Shown piece by piece: positions 7,224 to 13,410 of a stretch of DNA of 13,410 nt. The notes below the pieces were generated by a model. The model had not been told where the DNA came from, did no database searches, and worked only from the letters and a program-made list of their open reading frames with translations. The first letter of the stretch is position 1. Each line of letters begins with the position of its first letter. Both the position numbers and the translations under genes were made by a program. The DNA lies in contig JAJYUX010000044.1 in the NCBI GenBank assembly GCA_021792315.1, positions 1 through 13,410 on the forward strand, given 5' to 3'. The stretch comes from an archaeon. Its GTDB lineage: Archaea > Thermoproteota > Nitrososphaeria > Nitrososphaerales > CADDZS01.

Positions 7224-7664
7224 ATGCAGGCAAAGGAGGAGCGAACAAACTTCGTGACCAGCACGGACATTGTCCGAGGTTGGTACGAGTATTGGACCGA
7301 ATTCGACAGTCGTGAAACAGCTGGCCGATTTGTTGCTGAAGATGTGAAGAACCATGGAATTTTGATCAAAGAAAATGGATTAGATGCTTTCGTTGGAGGG
7401 TGCGCTAAAGTACTTGCAAATAACTATAGTTCGAAGAGTATCATTGATGAATTGATTGAAAAAGACGACATAGTTGTAGCGAGAGTGCACTCCAACATGA
7501 AGATGAAAGGGAGCTTCATGGGAATGAATGTTGACGGCAAGAGCGTTGTGGTCGATGAAATCTCCATATTTCGCGTGGCTGGTAACATGATTGTTGAATG
7601 GTGGACGCAAATTGACTCGCTAAGCATGTTACACCAGCTTGGTTTTTTCTTAAGTGCGAAATGA
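7224..7664 (+). CDS. SnoaL-like / ester cyclase family protein (NTF2 fold)
   Basis: ATG 7224 gives 146 residues; an in-frame TTG at 7215 would add three. The family order is visible: an N-terminal helix 'TDIVRGWYEYWTEFD', 'RFVAEDVKNHGI' with the conserved Asn-His-Gly, 'IDELIEKDDIVVARVHSNM' for the central strands, 'MKGSFMGMNVDGKSV' (the His/Lys-x-Gly-x-Phe-x-Gly strand), and 'ISIFRVAGNMIVEWWTQID' ending 'LHQLG'. NTF2-fold SnoaL proteins act as cyclases, hydrolases or ligand-binding proteins on small hydrophobic compounds. The true substrate here is unknown. It has its own strong TATA box and shares a divergent intergenic region with the methyltransferase, so joint action on one metabolite is possible but unproven. 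It is cytoplasmic, with no membrane helix. Confidence 0.88.
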   Translation: MQAKEERTNFVTSTDIVRGWYEYWTEFDSRETAGRFVAEDVKNHGILIKENGLDAFVGGCAKVLANNYSSKSIIDELIEKDDIVVARVHSNMKMKGSFMGMNVDGKSVVVDEISIFRVAGNMIVEWWTQIDSLSMLHQLGFFLSAK

Positions 7665-7898
7665 TTAAGCGTCGAGTAGATACGCACTAATGGGGATAAT
7701 AGTCACCAGAGACTTGTGCCCATGTGGCAGTAAGTAAGTCTACTAATTGCATGTCGGAAAAGGAAGAATGCCTGAAAAATCATGATGAAGGACACTTGTG
7801 AGTAATTCGCGAAGGATTCAAATCGATTGTTTTGAGTTCAATTCTTGATTAGATTCCCTCACTGGAGAGCAGTCTCAAGTTTAGCCTCTGTCCCCAAT

Positions 7899-9914
7899 TC
7901 AAAGCGAGTATTTGATTATTAAATTTCTGAGGACATCAGCCACGTCTTCTGCTTCGTCGGTTGTTGATTCAAGATACTCGTAAATTTCTTTCAGTTTCAT
8001 GATGTTAAAAGTTGATTCACGAGATTCATTGCCTTCCTCGAACATGGACCCCAAGGTATCTCTTAGCAAAGTGTCTGCTTCATTTTCCAGCTCATCCATT
8101 TTAATCGCGGCTTGATTTATGACCACTTGTGCCTTTGCAGCCTTTAACGCCAAGATTGCCTCTCTGATCGCCTTCGTCTGACCCAGAACGAGGTCGGAAA
8201 ACTGGACCATCTCTTTAGTAATGAGTTCGATGTGAAAGACTTGCATGCGCGAAGCAGTCGCGTCTATGAAATCGAGTACATCGTCCAGCGCCTTCAGAAG
8301 AGACGAAATATCTTGTCTATCTATTGGAGCAATGAACTTCTTTGCAAGTTTTGTGAACGCGTCATGAACCAGTTCGTCACCATTATGTTCTAGGAGTTTG
8401 ATCTCGGAAGCAAGACGTTTGGAATCAAATGTTTCACCACCCGAGTGCACTTTCTTCAGGGTAGAATTGAACGCTTCAGCAGCGGCGAGTACGTTTGATG
8501 AAATCTTATCAAAGGTATCGTAGAAAGAGCTGAATATTTCCGAAACGTCTTCTAGAGAAAGCTGTTTTGTCTCGATGCCCATTACATAGGTTAGTCCCGC
8601 TCCAATGAAGCAGGCCGCTGCAACGAAACTCAGCATCGCAGCCTTGCCAATTGCAAACAAGACGAAAGGCAACAAGAATGTTGAGATCAGGGCACCAACC
8701 TTCCCGATAGTAGCTGCCATTCCGTGACCAGTTCCTCTTAGCCTAGTCGGGAATAACTCGACTGGATAGATCCAGGTCGTAGGATTTGGCCCTGCATTTT
8801 CAAAGATGTAAAAGATTGCGAAGAGTATCAGGAGAGAATCGAGTGAGAGTGTTGAATACTTTAACATGAGGACAGCGACTGATAGAGGAACAGCCATGCC
8901 CAAGAAGCCAATTATTTGAAGTCGTTTTCTGCCGGCGGTGTCTATCAGCCCGATGGATGATAAGTAACCAAACCCCGCGAATATGTATAGAATCCCAGTC
9001 GTGACGGCTGAAGCGATTATGGGGGTATTTGGCCCATAAATCGAATGAGTAAACGTAGGCAGAAGGATACCAATACCATACACTCCGATGTCGACAAGGA
9101 ACCAGCTCGCCGAAGTAAAGAAAACCCGCTTTGAGTATGGGGAGAGCAAAAGCTCTCTGATCGATATTTTTTCAGTAACTACGCTAAGCTGCTCAGACGT
9201 TACAGTGTAGCCAAAGAACTTTGACATCACTTGTCTTGCCTTATCACTTTGTCCGTGAGACAGGTACCATCTGGGAGTTTCCGGCATCCTCGTTCGAAGG
9301 GTTAATGCGATAAACGCCGGGATAACACCCGAAAGTAGCATCCACCGCCAAGCACTTCCGCCGAGCGGAAGAAGCGCTATGCTGACTATAACCGCGGCTA
9401 ATATGCCGAGCCCTTGAAATGCAAAGACGCCTGCGATCAGTTTCCCTCTGTTTTTGTTGTTCACAAATTCAGCGATGTATGATGCACTGATTGGATAGTC
9501 AGCACCTATCCCAATGCCAAGAAGGAATCTGAAGAGCACGAGTTCCCAGACATTTTGCGAAAAAGCGGATAATGCGCCAAATACCACGAAGAGAAGGAGA
9601 TCAAGCACATACAGTATCTTTCTTCCCAGTCTATCGGCGAGATTACCAAATATGACAGCTCCAAAAACAGCACCCATTATGGCGCTGGAGCTAATTGCTG
9701 AAAATTGTACAGCGTCTGTGGAGAAATATGGTTTGATTAGGAGAAGAGCAACGCTAATGACAAAAAGGTCATATCCATCCATGAAAACCCCTGCACCTGA
9801 AAGGGCCAGGACGCGATAGTGAGATCTAGTGGTCTTGCCTGTTTCGATCTGACCGATGATTGTATTTCCGACTTGATTTGAGCTCGGGAAATCCCGCGAG
9901 TCATCGGTCGGCAT
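7899..9914 (-). CDS. Phosphate-type MFS transporter (PHS family) fused to a DUF47/PhoU-like domain
   Basis: One uninterrupted 671-residue frame. Residues about 33-446 form a 12-helix MFS transporter with PHS-family signatures: 'FMDGYD' (Asp46), motif A 'GNLADRLGRK' (90-99), 'GIGIGADYPISASYIAEF' (133-150), 'LIDTAGRKR' (323-331) and 'ENAGPNPTTWIYPVELFPTR' (372-391). Residues matching the phosphate site of fungal PiPT, as I recall it, are all present: Asp139-Tyr140, Gln167, Trp271, Asp275, Tyr279 and Asn373/377. Residues about 457-669 are a full DUF47 (PhoU_div) domain: 'LLEHNGDELVH', 'FIAPIDRQDI' (527-536), 'LDDVLDFIDATASRM', 'LENEADTLLRD' (609-619) and 'EYLESTTDEAEDVADVL'. DUF47 proteins usually sit beside PitA-type phosphate transporters and are thought to regulate them; here the domain is tethered on the cytoplasmic side. 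A TATA box lies 25 bases before the ATG. Confidence 0.95.
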   Translation of the reverse strand: MPTDDSRDFPSSNQVGNTIIGQIETGKTTRSHYRVLALSGAGVFMDGYDLFVISVALLLIKPYFSTDAVQFSAISSSAIMGAVFGAVIFGNLADRLGRKILYVLDLLLFVVFGALSAFSQNVWELVLFRFLLGIGIGADYPISASYIAEFVNNKNRGKLIAGVFAFQGLGILAAVIVSIALLPLGGSAWRWMLLSGVIPAFIALTLRTRMPETPRWYLSHGQSDKARQVMSKFFGYTVTSEQLSVVTEKISIRELLLSPYSKRVFFTSASWFLVDIGVYGIGILLPTFTHSIYGPNTPIIASAVTTGILYIFAGFGYLSSIGLIDTAGRKRLQIIGFLGMAVPLSVAVLMLKYSTLSLDSLLILFAIFYIFENAGPNPTTWIYPVELFPTRLRGTGHGMAATIGKVGALISTFLLPFVLFAIGKAAMLSFVAAACFIGAGLTYVMGIETKQLSLEDVSEIFSSFYDTFDKISSNVLAAAEAFNSTLKKVHSGGETFDSKRLASEIKLLEHNGDELVHDAFTKLAKKFIAPIDRQDISSLLKALDDVLDFIDATASRMQVFHIELITKEMVQFSDLVLGQTKAIREAILALKAAKAQVVINQAAIKMDELENEADTLLRDTLGSMFEEGNESRESTFNIMKLKEIYEYLESTTDEAEDVADVLRNLIIKYSL

Positions 9915-9934
9915 TGGATCAAGTTCTCCAGATT

Positions 9935-9942
9935 ACTTATAG
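9935..9942 (-). promoter_or_regulatory. TATA box of the MFS-DUF47 gene
   Basis: On the minus strand CTATAAGT lies about 25 bases before the ATG at 9914. This spacing predicts a leaderless transcript starting at or within a few bases of the ATG. Confidence 0.6.
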
Positions 9943-10080
9943 GGTAAGATCCGCATGGTCAAGCGATTTCTTGGTAAACATACAAAATTCTTTCCTTGCC
10001 TAATGGTGAAGCACACTCAAGCGACGAACCTGATTGGAGGTTCGCTAATAGATTATAGTAGCTCTGCCAAATTTAACGAG

Positions 10081-10137
10081 AAAAAAATCTATCGATAAGA
10101 CTCTATCTTGTACTGAGCTCTCTTACTCTCTAGTACA
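10081..10137 (-). terminator. Possible terminator of the tRNA-Asp transcript
   Basis: Reading the minus strand downstream of tRNA-Asp, a 6-bp inverted repeat TGTACT/AGTACA (10132-10137 with 10109-10114) is followed about 20 bases later by seven Ts (10081-10087). T-runs end transcription in archaea. The hairpin is weak, so only the T-run is worth trusting. Confidence 0.35.
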
Positions 10138-10197
10138 GACTTGGAGGCATATTGAGGCGCCCAGGCCGGGATTTGAACCCGGGTCGCGAGAGTGACA

Positions 10198-10219
10198 CTT
10201 GAGGCGAATTACTTTCGCA
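10198..10219 (-). other. tRNA-Asp intron 3 (22 bases, position 32/33, anticodon loop)
   Basis: The central helix TGAG/CTCA (4 bp) is perfect, with three-base bulges ACT and AGT and an inner helix GCGAA/TTCGC (5 bp) around a five-base loop. This is a textbook bulge-helix-bulge. Cutting after the second bulge base restores the loop CTGTCAC. Confidence 0.82.
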
Positions 10220-10231
10220 GTCTCACATACT

Positions 10232-10248
10232 CATCGGCTTTTTGTAGA
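10232..10248 (-). other. tRNA-Asp intron 2 (17 bases, position 20a/21, D loop)
   Basis: The central helix TCGG/CCGA (4 bp) is perfect, with bulges TTT and TGA cut after the second base. The inner helix is only two pairs (CT/AG). Removal rebuilds a D loop with G18G19 and A21. Intron 1 must leave the exon bases that form this helix intact. Confidence 0.65.
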
Positions 10249-10255
10249 AACCGAG

Positions 10256-10274
10256 TTGTACGATCGCGAAATCT
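10256..10274 (-). other. tRNA-Asp intron 1 (19 bases, position 15/16, D loop)
   Basis: The central helix GTAT/GTAC (4 bp, one G-T pair) is flanked by three-base bulges AGA and AAC, each cut after its second base. The inner helix GAT/ATC encloses a six-base loop. Outer pairing is weak, as in relaxed bulge-helix-bulge motifs. Confidence 0.7.
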
Positions 10275-10402
10275 CTATACTACCTGGGCAACCCGCAACC
10301 GCTTTGAAATCGATTGCTGATTAGGGATTTAACGCTTTTTGCAATAGACTAGAACATTGGAATTACTCAGCAACTCCATAAAACTGGTTTTGCGGCGAAT
10401 GC

Positions 10403-10410
10403 TTAATATC
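10403..10410 (+). promoter_or_regulatory. TATA box of tRNA-Lys
   Basis: TTAATATC lies 36-43 bases before the tRNA 5' end. An odd-centred palindrome AACAAAA-G-TTTTGTT (10417-10431) falls between it and the tRNA, close to the expected start site. Confidence 0.45.
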
Positions 10411-10445
10411 GCTTAGAACAAAAGTTTTGTTTCAGGAGTTTCTGT

Positions 10446-10552
10446 GGGCCTCTAGCTCAGCCAGGTAGAGCACTGGTGTTTGTCGCGAATTCTCGCGCGA
10501 ACTGGTGAGACTTTTAATCCAGGGGTCTGGGGTCCGAATCCCCAGAGGCCCG
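10446..10552 (+). tRNA. tRNA-Lys(UUU) with one intron
   Basis: The acceptor stem GGGCCTC/GAGGCCC has discriminator G. The D arm is GCTC-AGCCAGGTA-GAGC, and the T arm TGGGG-TCCGAAT-CCCCA is perfectly paired. The 107-base gene becomes a standard 74-base tRNA when 33 bases (10477-10509) are removed. The anticodon arm then reads CTGGA-CTTTTAA-TCCAG, anticodon UUU. Without splicing, position 31 cannot pair with T39, which supports an intron at 30/31 rather than 37/38. Base 55, almost always U, is C here. CCA is not encoded. The gene diverges from tRNA-Asp with 156 bases between them. Confidence 0.93.
10477..10509 (+). other. tRNA-Lys intron (33 bases, position 30/31, anticodon stem)
   Basis: The central helix CACT/GGTG (one T-G pair) has bulges GGT and AGA, cut after the second base. 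The outer helix is AGAG/CTTT. The inner helix GTTTG/CGAAC continues into CGCGA/TCGCG around the loop ATTC. One extra T sits on the 3' strand beside the central helix, a slight departure from the standard motif. Confidence 0.75.
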
Positions 10553-10573
10553 CTTCATTCCCTCGAGAATTGA

Positions 10574-10980
10574 CTAGCAGTTCTTCACAGATTCTGATCC
10601 CGATTTGAAAGACCGTTGATTTGGAAAATCTGGCTTTCCCAACAGGGCCGATAGTCTCCTTTCTATCTCCATACCCCCGATCAGCTCCAAAATGGTTACC
10701 AAGCAAATTTCTAACGCTTCATGCAATTTGGTTCTGGCTACTACTTCATTGGCTTCTTTTCCAAAACTGAATGCGATGATCACAACATCTTTAGCTTGTA
10801 TTTTCTTTATCGCGGTCTCGAAATCATCAGCGACATTTCCACCAGTGTCATTACTTAAACTTGAATCGAATTGCGTTCGAAGGCAGATCAATCGATTCCC
10901 ATATCGGAGCTCTTTCCGGCGGACATTCTACAGAACATCCATTGAGCTTGTCTTTCGATTCAACCGAATCGTCTTTTTCA
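10574..10980 (-). pseudogene. Relic of DNA methyltransferase/restriction-type protein, C-terminal part
   Basis: The minus strand keeps the tail seen in many site-specific DNA methyltransferases fused to an endonuclease-like region. 'QWMFCRMSAGKSSDMGID' is followed by a TGA (10888-10890) where Gly is expected. Then come 'SAFERNSIQV', a frame break at about 10852-10858 where 'KQS' belongs, 'GGNVADDFETAIKKIQ' and 'VVIIAFSFGKEANEVVARTK', and 'LEICLVTILELI'. The last segment ends at TAG 10574-10576. In intact relatives the order is 'RKSGDMGIDG... IQVKQS... VGRNVxDNFETA... IVAFSFxKGAxEExARAK'. No methyltransferase motifs (DPPY, FxGxG) remain upstream, so only the last ~130 residues survive. The relic ends 22 bases from the 3' end of tRNA-Lys, a common kind of integration site. 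The family match is from memory and needs a profile search. Confidence 0.6.
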
Positions 10981-11166
10981 TCTGTCGTTCAAGCTACAAC
11001 AATAGTTCATCTGAGAGGCACATTTCATAGTAAAATGTTTATTATCAAAGAATTGCAGTTCTACTTACAGAAGTGCAAATCGTACACTCCAACTTCATGT
11101 ACGAAGACCATTAACACCAGTTGATGGTTCAAAAAAACGCTTCTAGGGAGATAATGACAAAAGCAC

Positions 11167-12666
11167 ATGAACAACAATATACTGATCAATCCGAATGAAA
11201 TCGTGGAGTTTATTGGGAAACCGGCGCAATCTTTCACGCGCGAAGACATTGTAAGATTCATCGAGGCTAGGAAGATATCTACGATAGACTTTCGCTATGC
11301 TGCCGAGGATGGTAAGCTCAAATCTCTTAGTTTCGTGCCACGCGACAGTGACCATCTTGAATCGATCCTCACAGCAGGTGAACGAGTAGATGGGTCGAGT
11401 CTCTTCTCCTTCGTCGAATCAGGGTCGTCAGACCTCTACGTCATTCCAAAATACAGAACTGCTTTCGTGAATCCTTTCGCGGCAACCCCCACACTTGAGA
11501 TCCTCTGTTCATTTTACGATTACCATGGCAAGCCTCTAGAAAGTTCTCCCGAATACATACTTAGGAAAGCTCATGCCCACTTCAAGGAGAAAACTGGCTA
11601 CAGACTGAAAGCATTCGGAGAGCTGGAGTATTACGTAAAGTCGGTACATGATGATCTATATCCGCTGGTTGAGCAGAAAGGCTATCACCAAGCAAAACCA
11701 TTCTCAAAGTTTGAAGACCTGAGGACAAAGGCGTTGGAGCTGTGCACCAAAGCAGGTTGCAGCATTAAGTATGGTCATTCTGAGGTTGGTAGTTATACAG
11801 AGAACGGAGAGGATTTTGAACAACATGAGATAGAGTTCCTTCCTGTTGACCCAGAGGAGGCCGTTGATCAGCTGCTAGTATCGAAGTGGATACTTCGAAT
11901 GCTTGCGTATCAGCATAAGGTTGAGGTGAGCTTTGCGCCTAAGATAACCGTTGGTGAGGCAGGGTCGGGGATGCATTTTCATATGTTGCTTGAGAAGAAC
12001 GGACAAAACGTCATGATTACTGATGGGCATCTCAGCGACATTGCGAAAAGCATGATAGCTGGTATTCTAGATCTCTCAAGAGCCCTAACAGCGTTCGGTA
12101 ACACAATACCGACATCGTATCTTCGTCTTGTCCCACACCAGGAGGCTCCTGTGAAAATTTGCTGGGGAGATCGCAATAGGTCGGCATTGGTAAGGGTCCC
12201 TCTCGGCTGGAACGAATCAATGAATATGATAAGGGATGCAAACCCGATGGATAGCACAGAATTGCATGACGTACCTACAAATCAGACAGTAGAGATTAGG
12301 TCTCCTGACGGATCGGCGAACATCTACATGCTTCTTGCAGGACTCTTGGTCGCAATTGAGCATGGACTTGAGATGCATCAGTCCTCTGAAGTCGCTGAAA
12401 AGCTGTATGTGGACTATAACGTCTTCAGAGACACCAAAAGAAATCACAAGAAGCTCGACTCACTGCCTTATTCATGCTGGGAATCCGCCAATGCACTCAT
12501 TGAGAAGCGCGACATCCTCGAGAAAGACGGAGTCTTTCCTTCAAGAGTGATTGATAGCGTCGCGGCGCGTCTCAAGTCATTCAACGACAGAGGACTTCGC
12601 GAGCGGCTTCACAACGACAAAGAAGAGACAGGTAAGATTGTCAGAGAGTTTCTTCATTGTGGTTGA
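11167..12666 (+). CDS. glnA: Glutamine synthetase family protein, complete, divergent motif set
   Basis: The 499-residue protein has the GS beta-grasp domain (about 25-115, with 'VDGSSLFSF') and catalytic domain. By alignment to memory of type I GS, the active-site residues are all kept: Glu152 and Glu154 (GELEYY), Glu206 (HSEV), Glu221 (EQHE), His270 (GSGMHFH), Arg320 and Glu326 (LRLVPHQEAP), Arg338 and Arg343 (NRSALVR), Glu376 and Arg378 (VEIRSPD). It therefore likely condenses glutamate and ammonia with ATP. It is divergent: the usual Asn of 'NGSGMH' is Ala265, 'NSYKRLVPGYEAP' is 'TSYLRLVPHQEAP', and the adenylylation Tyr ('NLYDLP') is Asp431. Regulation by adenylylation is therefore excluded. 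This sequence type belongs to a GS-like subgroup, so a gamma-glutamyl-amine ligase role is an alternative. The symbol is by family only. Confidence 0.92.
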   Translation: MNNNILINPNEIVEFIGKPAQSFTREDIVRFIEARKISTIDFRYAAEDGKLKSLSFVPRDSDHLESILTAGERVDGSSLFSFVESGSSDLYVIPKYRTAFVNPFAATPTLEILCSFYDYHGKPLESSPEYILRKAHAHFKEKTGYRLKAFGELEYYVKSVHDDLYPLVEQKGYHQAKPFSKFEDLRTKALELCTKAGCSIKYGHSEVGSYTENGEDFEQHEIEFLPVDPEEAVDQLLVSKWILRMLAYQHKVEVSFAPKITVGEAGSGMHFHMLLEKNGQNVMITDGHLSDIAKSMIAGILDLSRALTAFGNTIPTSYLRLVPHQEAPVKICWGDRNRSALVRVPLGWNESMNMIRDANPMDSTELHDVPTNQTVEIRSPDGSANIYMLLAGLLVAIEHGLEMHQSSEVAEKLYVDYNVFRDTKRNHKKLDSLPYSCWESANALIEKRDILEKDGVFPSRVIDSVAARLKSFNDRGLRERLHNDKEETGKIVREFLHCG

Positions 12667-13076
12667 GAATCACCTACAAGAGCAATTTGTGAACGAGTCT
12701 CGCTCTATCTGGTACTAGCAAGATTCCGCAATAACAATCCTGAGTGGGGCCGAAGCTTATTTGAGATAATACTCCATTAGCAATCGGGAATTAAGACTAA
12801 ACACTTGGAGTGATGAGATAGTCACGAAGACATCATGAATGTTTGCAACTATCAGTATGTACGAGAGCGTTGTTAGATTTAGGCCCAGGTAGAATATTAT
12901 CTTACTGACACTGTTCGTTGAAACTCTCTACGCTGCTCTAAAACGCGCCACGAATGCAGAGCGAACTGTCAGATATATTTCGGCATATTGATTTCGGACT
13001 CGCCAAACAGCTACAAAAAGTCACAGATTTTACATACCATTCAGGTAAATATCCTACATAGGTCGTTCTTGCTACA
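12667..13076. other. Gene-free stretch between convergent glutamine synthetase and ETF-beta genes
   Basis: About 410 AT-rich bases show no RNA gene, repeat or clear promoter. The only frame of note is a 35-codon plus-strand ORF from ATG 12954 to TAG 13059-13061 (starts MQSELSDIFRHIDFGLAKQL). It matches no family I know and has no clear promoter. Short T-rich runs may serve as termination points for the two genes facing each other. Confidence 0.4.
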
Positions 13077-13409
13077 TTAAGCGGAGCTTCTGATTATTTC
13101 AGCAAGTCTTGCGGCGATCTGCTTGGGTTCTCCTGTGAGAAACTCTCTCTTCCTCTCTGGTGATCGCATATGTCTGAGCTCATTCACGCTTGTCATAGAC
13201 CCTTCAAGACCTACATCGCTCGGGGCCTGTCCCAGGTCGCTTATTCCCCACACCTTCGTCTTGAATTCTTTGTCAGCCCATCTCTTTCTTCTGAAATCGG
13301 GAAACCTCGGCGTATTGCAACCTAGCTGTATGCTTACTAGTGCAGGAAGTTGTGTTTCCACGGTTTCGTACCCTCCGCGGATGACTCTCCTTGCCCTGAT
13401 TGTATGATC
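13077..13409 (-). CDS. etfB: Electron transfer flavoprotein beta subunit, C-terminal part (cut by window edge)
   Basis: The minus-strand frame enters from the right edge and stops at TAA (13077-13079), giving 110 residues. It matches the ETF-beta C-terminal region: 'VIRGGYETVETQLPALVSI', where the strand pair leads into the AMP/FAD-contact segment, 'NTPRFPDFRRKRWADKEF' (family 'NxPRYPSLRGIMxAKKKE'), then 'KVWGISDLG' and the 'GSMTSVNEL' stretch. The end 'LTGEPKQIAARLAEII' is the usual final helix. ETF-beta pairs with ETF-alpha to carry electrons from acyl-CoA and other dehydrogenases to the respiratory chain. The first half and any ETF-alpha partner lie beyond the window. The GTG at 13361 is internal, since coding continues upstream of it without a break. 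It converges on the glutamine synthetase gene. Confidence 0.88.
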   Translation of the reverse strand, partial: DHTIRARRVIRGGYETVETQLPALVSIQLGCNTPRFPDFRRKRWADKEFKTKVWGISDLGQAPSDVGLEGSMTSVNELRHMRSPERKREFLTGEPKQIAARLAEIIRSSA

Positions 13410-13410
13410 A

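Larger units (their letters stand above)
10158..10289 (-). tRNA. tRNA-Asp(GUC) with three introns
   Basis: The ends pair perfectly (GCCCAGG/CCTGGGC, discriminator G) and the T arm is CCGGG-TTCAAAT-CCCGG. The 132-base gene is too long by 58 bases. Removing three bulge-helix-bulge introns leaves a normal 74-base tRNA. Its D stem is GTAT/GTAT, the D loop AGCTCGGTTA has G18G19, the anticodon arm is TGAGA-CTGTCAC-TCTCG (anticodon GUC) and the variable loop has four bases. Exons on the minus strand are 10289-10275, 10255-10249, 10231-10220 and 10197-10158. The introns fall at tRNA positions 15/16, 20a/21 and 32/33, none at the canonical 37/38. CCA is not encoded. A TATA-like TTAAATCC lies 36-43 bases upstream (10325-10332), the same distance as in the divergent tRNA-Lys gene. 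The type and ends are secure; exact splice points are inferred from pairing. Confidence 0.88.

Noticed and set aside
7690..7737. 15-codon ORF ending Cys-Pro-Cys-Gly-Ser-Lys, like the start of a SEC-C zinc motif
   Set aside because: It is too short, lacks the second Cys pair, and has no sign of a continuing frame.
10158..10289. Reading this gene as tRNA-His(GUG) with one canonical 37/38 intron
   Set aside because: GAGT/ACTC around ATGTGA looks like an anticodon arm, but the bulge-helix-bulge pairing does not fit, the D arm stays far too long and the mature length is wrong. The Asp(GUC) solution satisfies all arms and gives 74 bases.
10692..11030. 112-codon plus-strand ORF
   Set aside because: It is antisense to the methyltransferase relic; composition is Ser/Phe/Arg-rich as expected of a shadow frame.
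12954..13061. 35-codon plus-strand ORF in the gap after glutamine synthetase
   Set aside because: It has no homologue I can recall, no clear promoter or ribosome site, and its length is expected by chance; mentioned only in the gap entry.
1..13410. CRISPR array, rRNA gene or intact insertion sequence
   Set aside because: No regularly spaced repeats, no rRNA-like conserved blocks and no transposase frame were seen on either strand.

Overview
The window looks archaeal. Its two tRNA genes carry bulge-helix-bulge introns at non-canonical sites. Several genes have TATA boxes 25-40 bases before the start codon and almost no leader. It also has an archaeal-type tandem Lrp/AsnC-like regulator. A cupredoxin, a possible half-size CtaA-like membrane protein and an ETF subunit fit an aerobic or microaerobic heterotroph. 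My best guess is a non-marine member of the Thermoproteota (Nitrososphaeria/Thaumarchaeota-like). This rests on gene style, not on a marker gene.

Layout. The left edge holds the tail of a zinc alcohol dehydrogenase. It converges on a GlcD-type FAD-linked oxidase whose reading frame is broken by two single-base indels (145-1605, minus). A small four-helix membrane protein (1713-2132) diverges from it. Next is a decayed tandem-HTH regulator (2169-3113, minus). A plus-strand cluster follows: a VOC protein, a DUF1801 protein, an unrecognised protein with a coiled-coil tail, and a secreted or anchored cupredoxin with a CuA-like Cys pair. A nested hairpin lies just after the cupredoxin stop.

The middle contains a SAM-dependent methyltransferase (5999-6898, minus) with paired operator-like dyads over its start, a SnoaL-like protein (7224-7664), and a 671-residue minus-strand protein. 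That protein joins a complete phosphate-type (PHS family) MFS transporter to a C-terminal DUF47/PhoU-like domain, which suggests a phosphate importer carrying its own regulatory domain.

The right third has two divergent intron-bearing tRNA genes: tRNA-Asp(GUC), which I resolve as three short introns, and tRNA-Lys(UUU) with one. A relic of a DNA methyltransferase/restriction-type gene sits beside tRNA-Lys. Then come a full glutamine synthetase family gene and, at the right edge, the C-terminal part of the electron transfer flavoprotein beta subunit.

The genes do not form one pathway. Three of the larger reading frames are disrupted, so this is either a decaying accessory region or a sequence with local indel errors. 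The standout features are the triple-intron tRNA and the MFS-DUF47 fusion.
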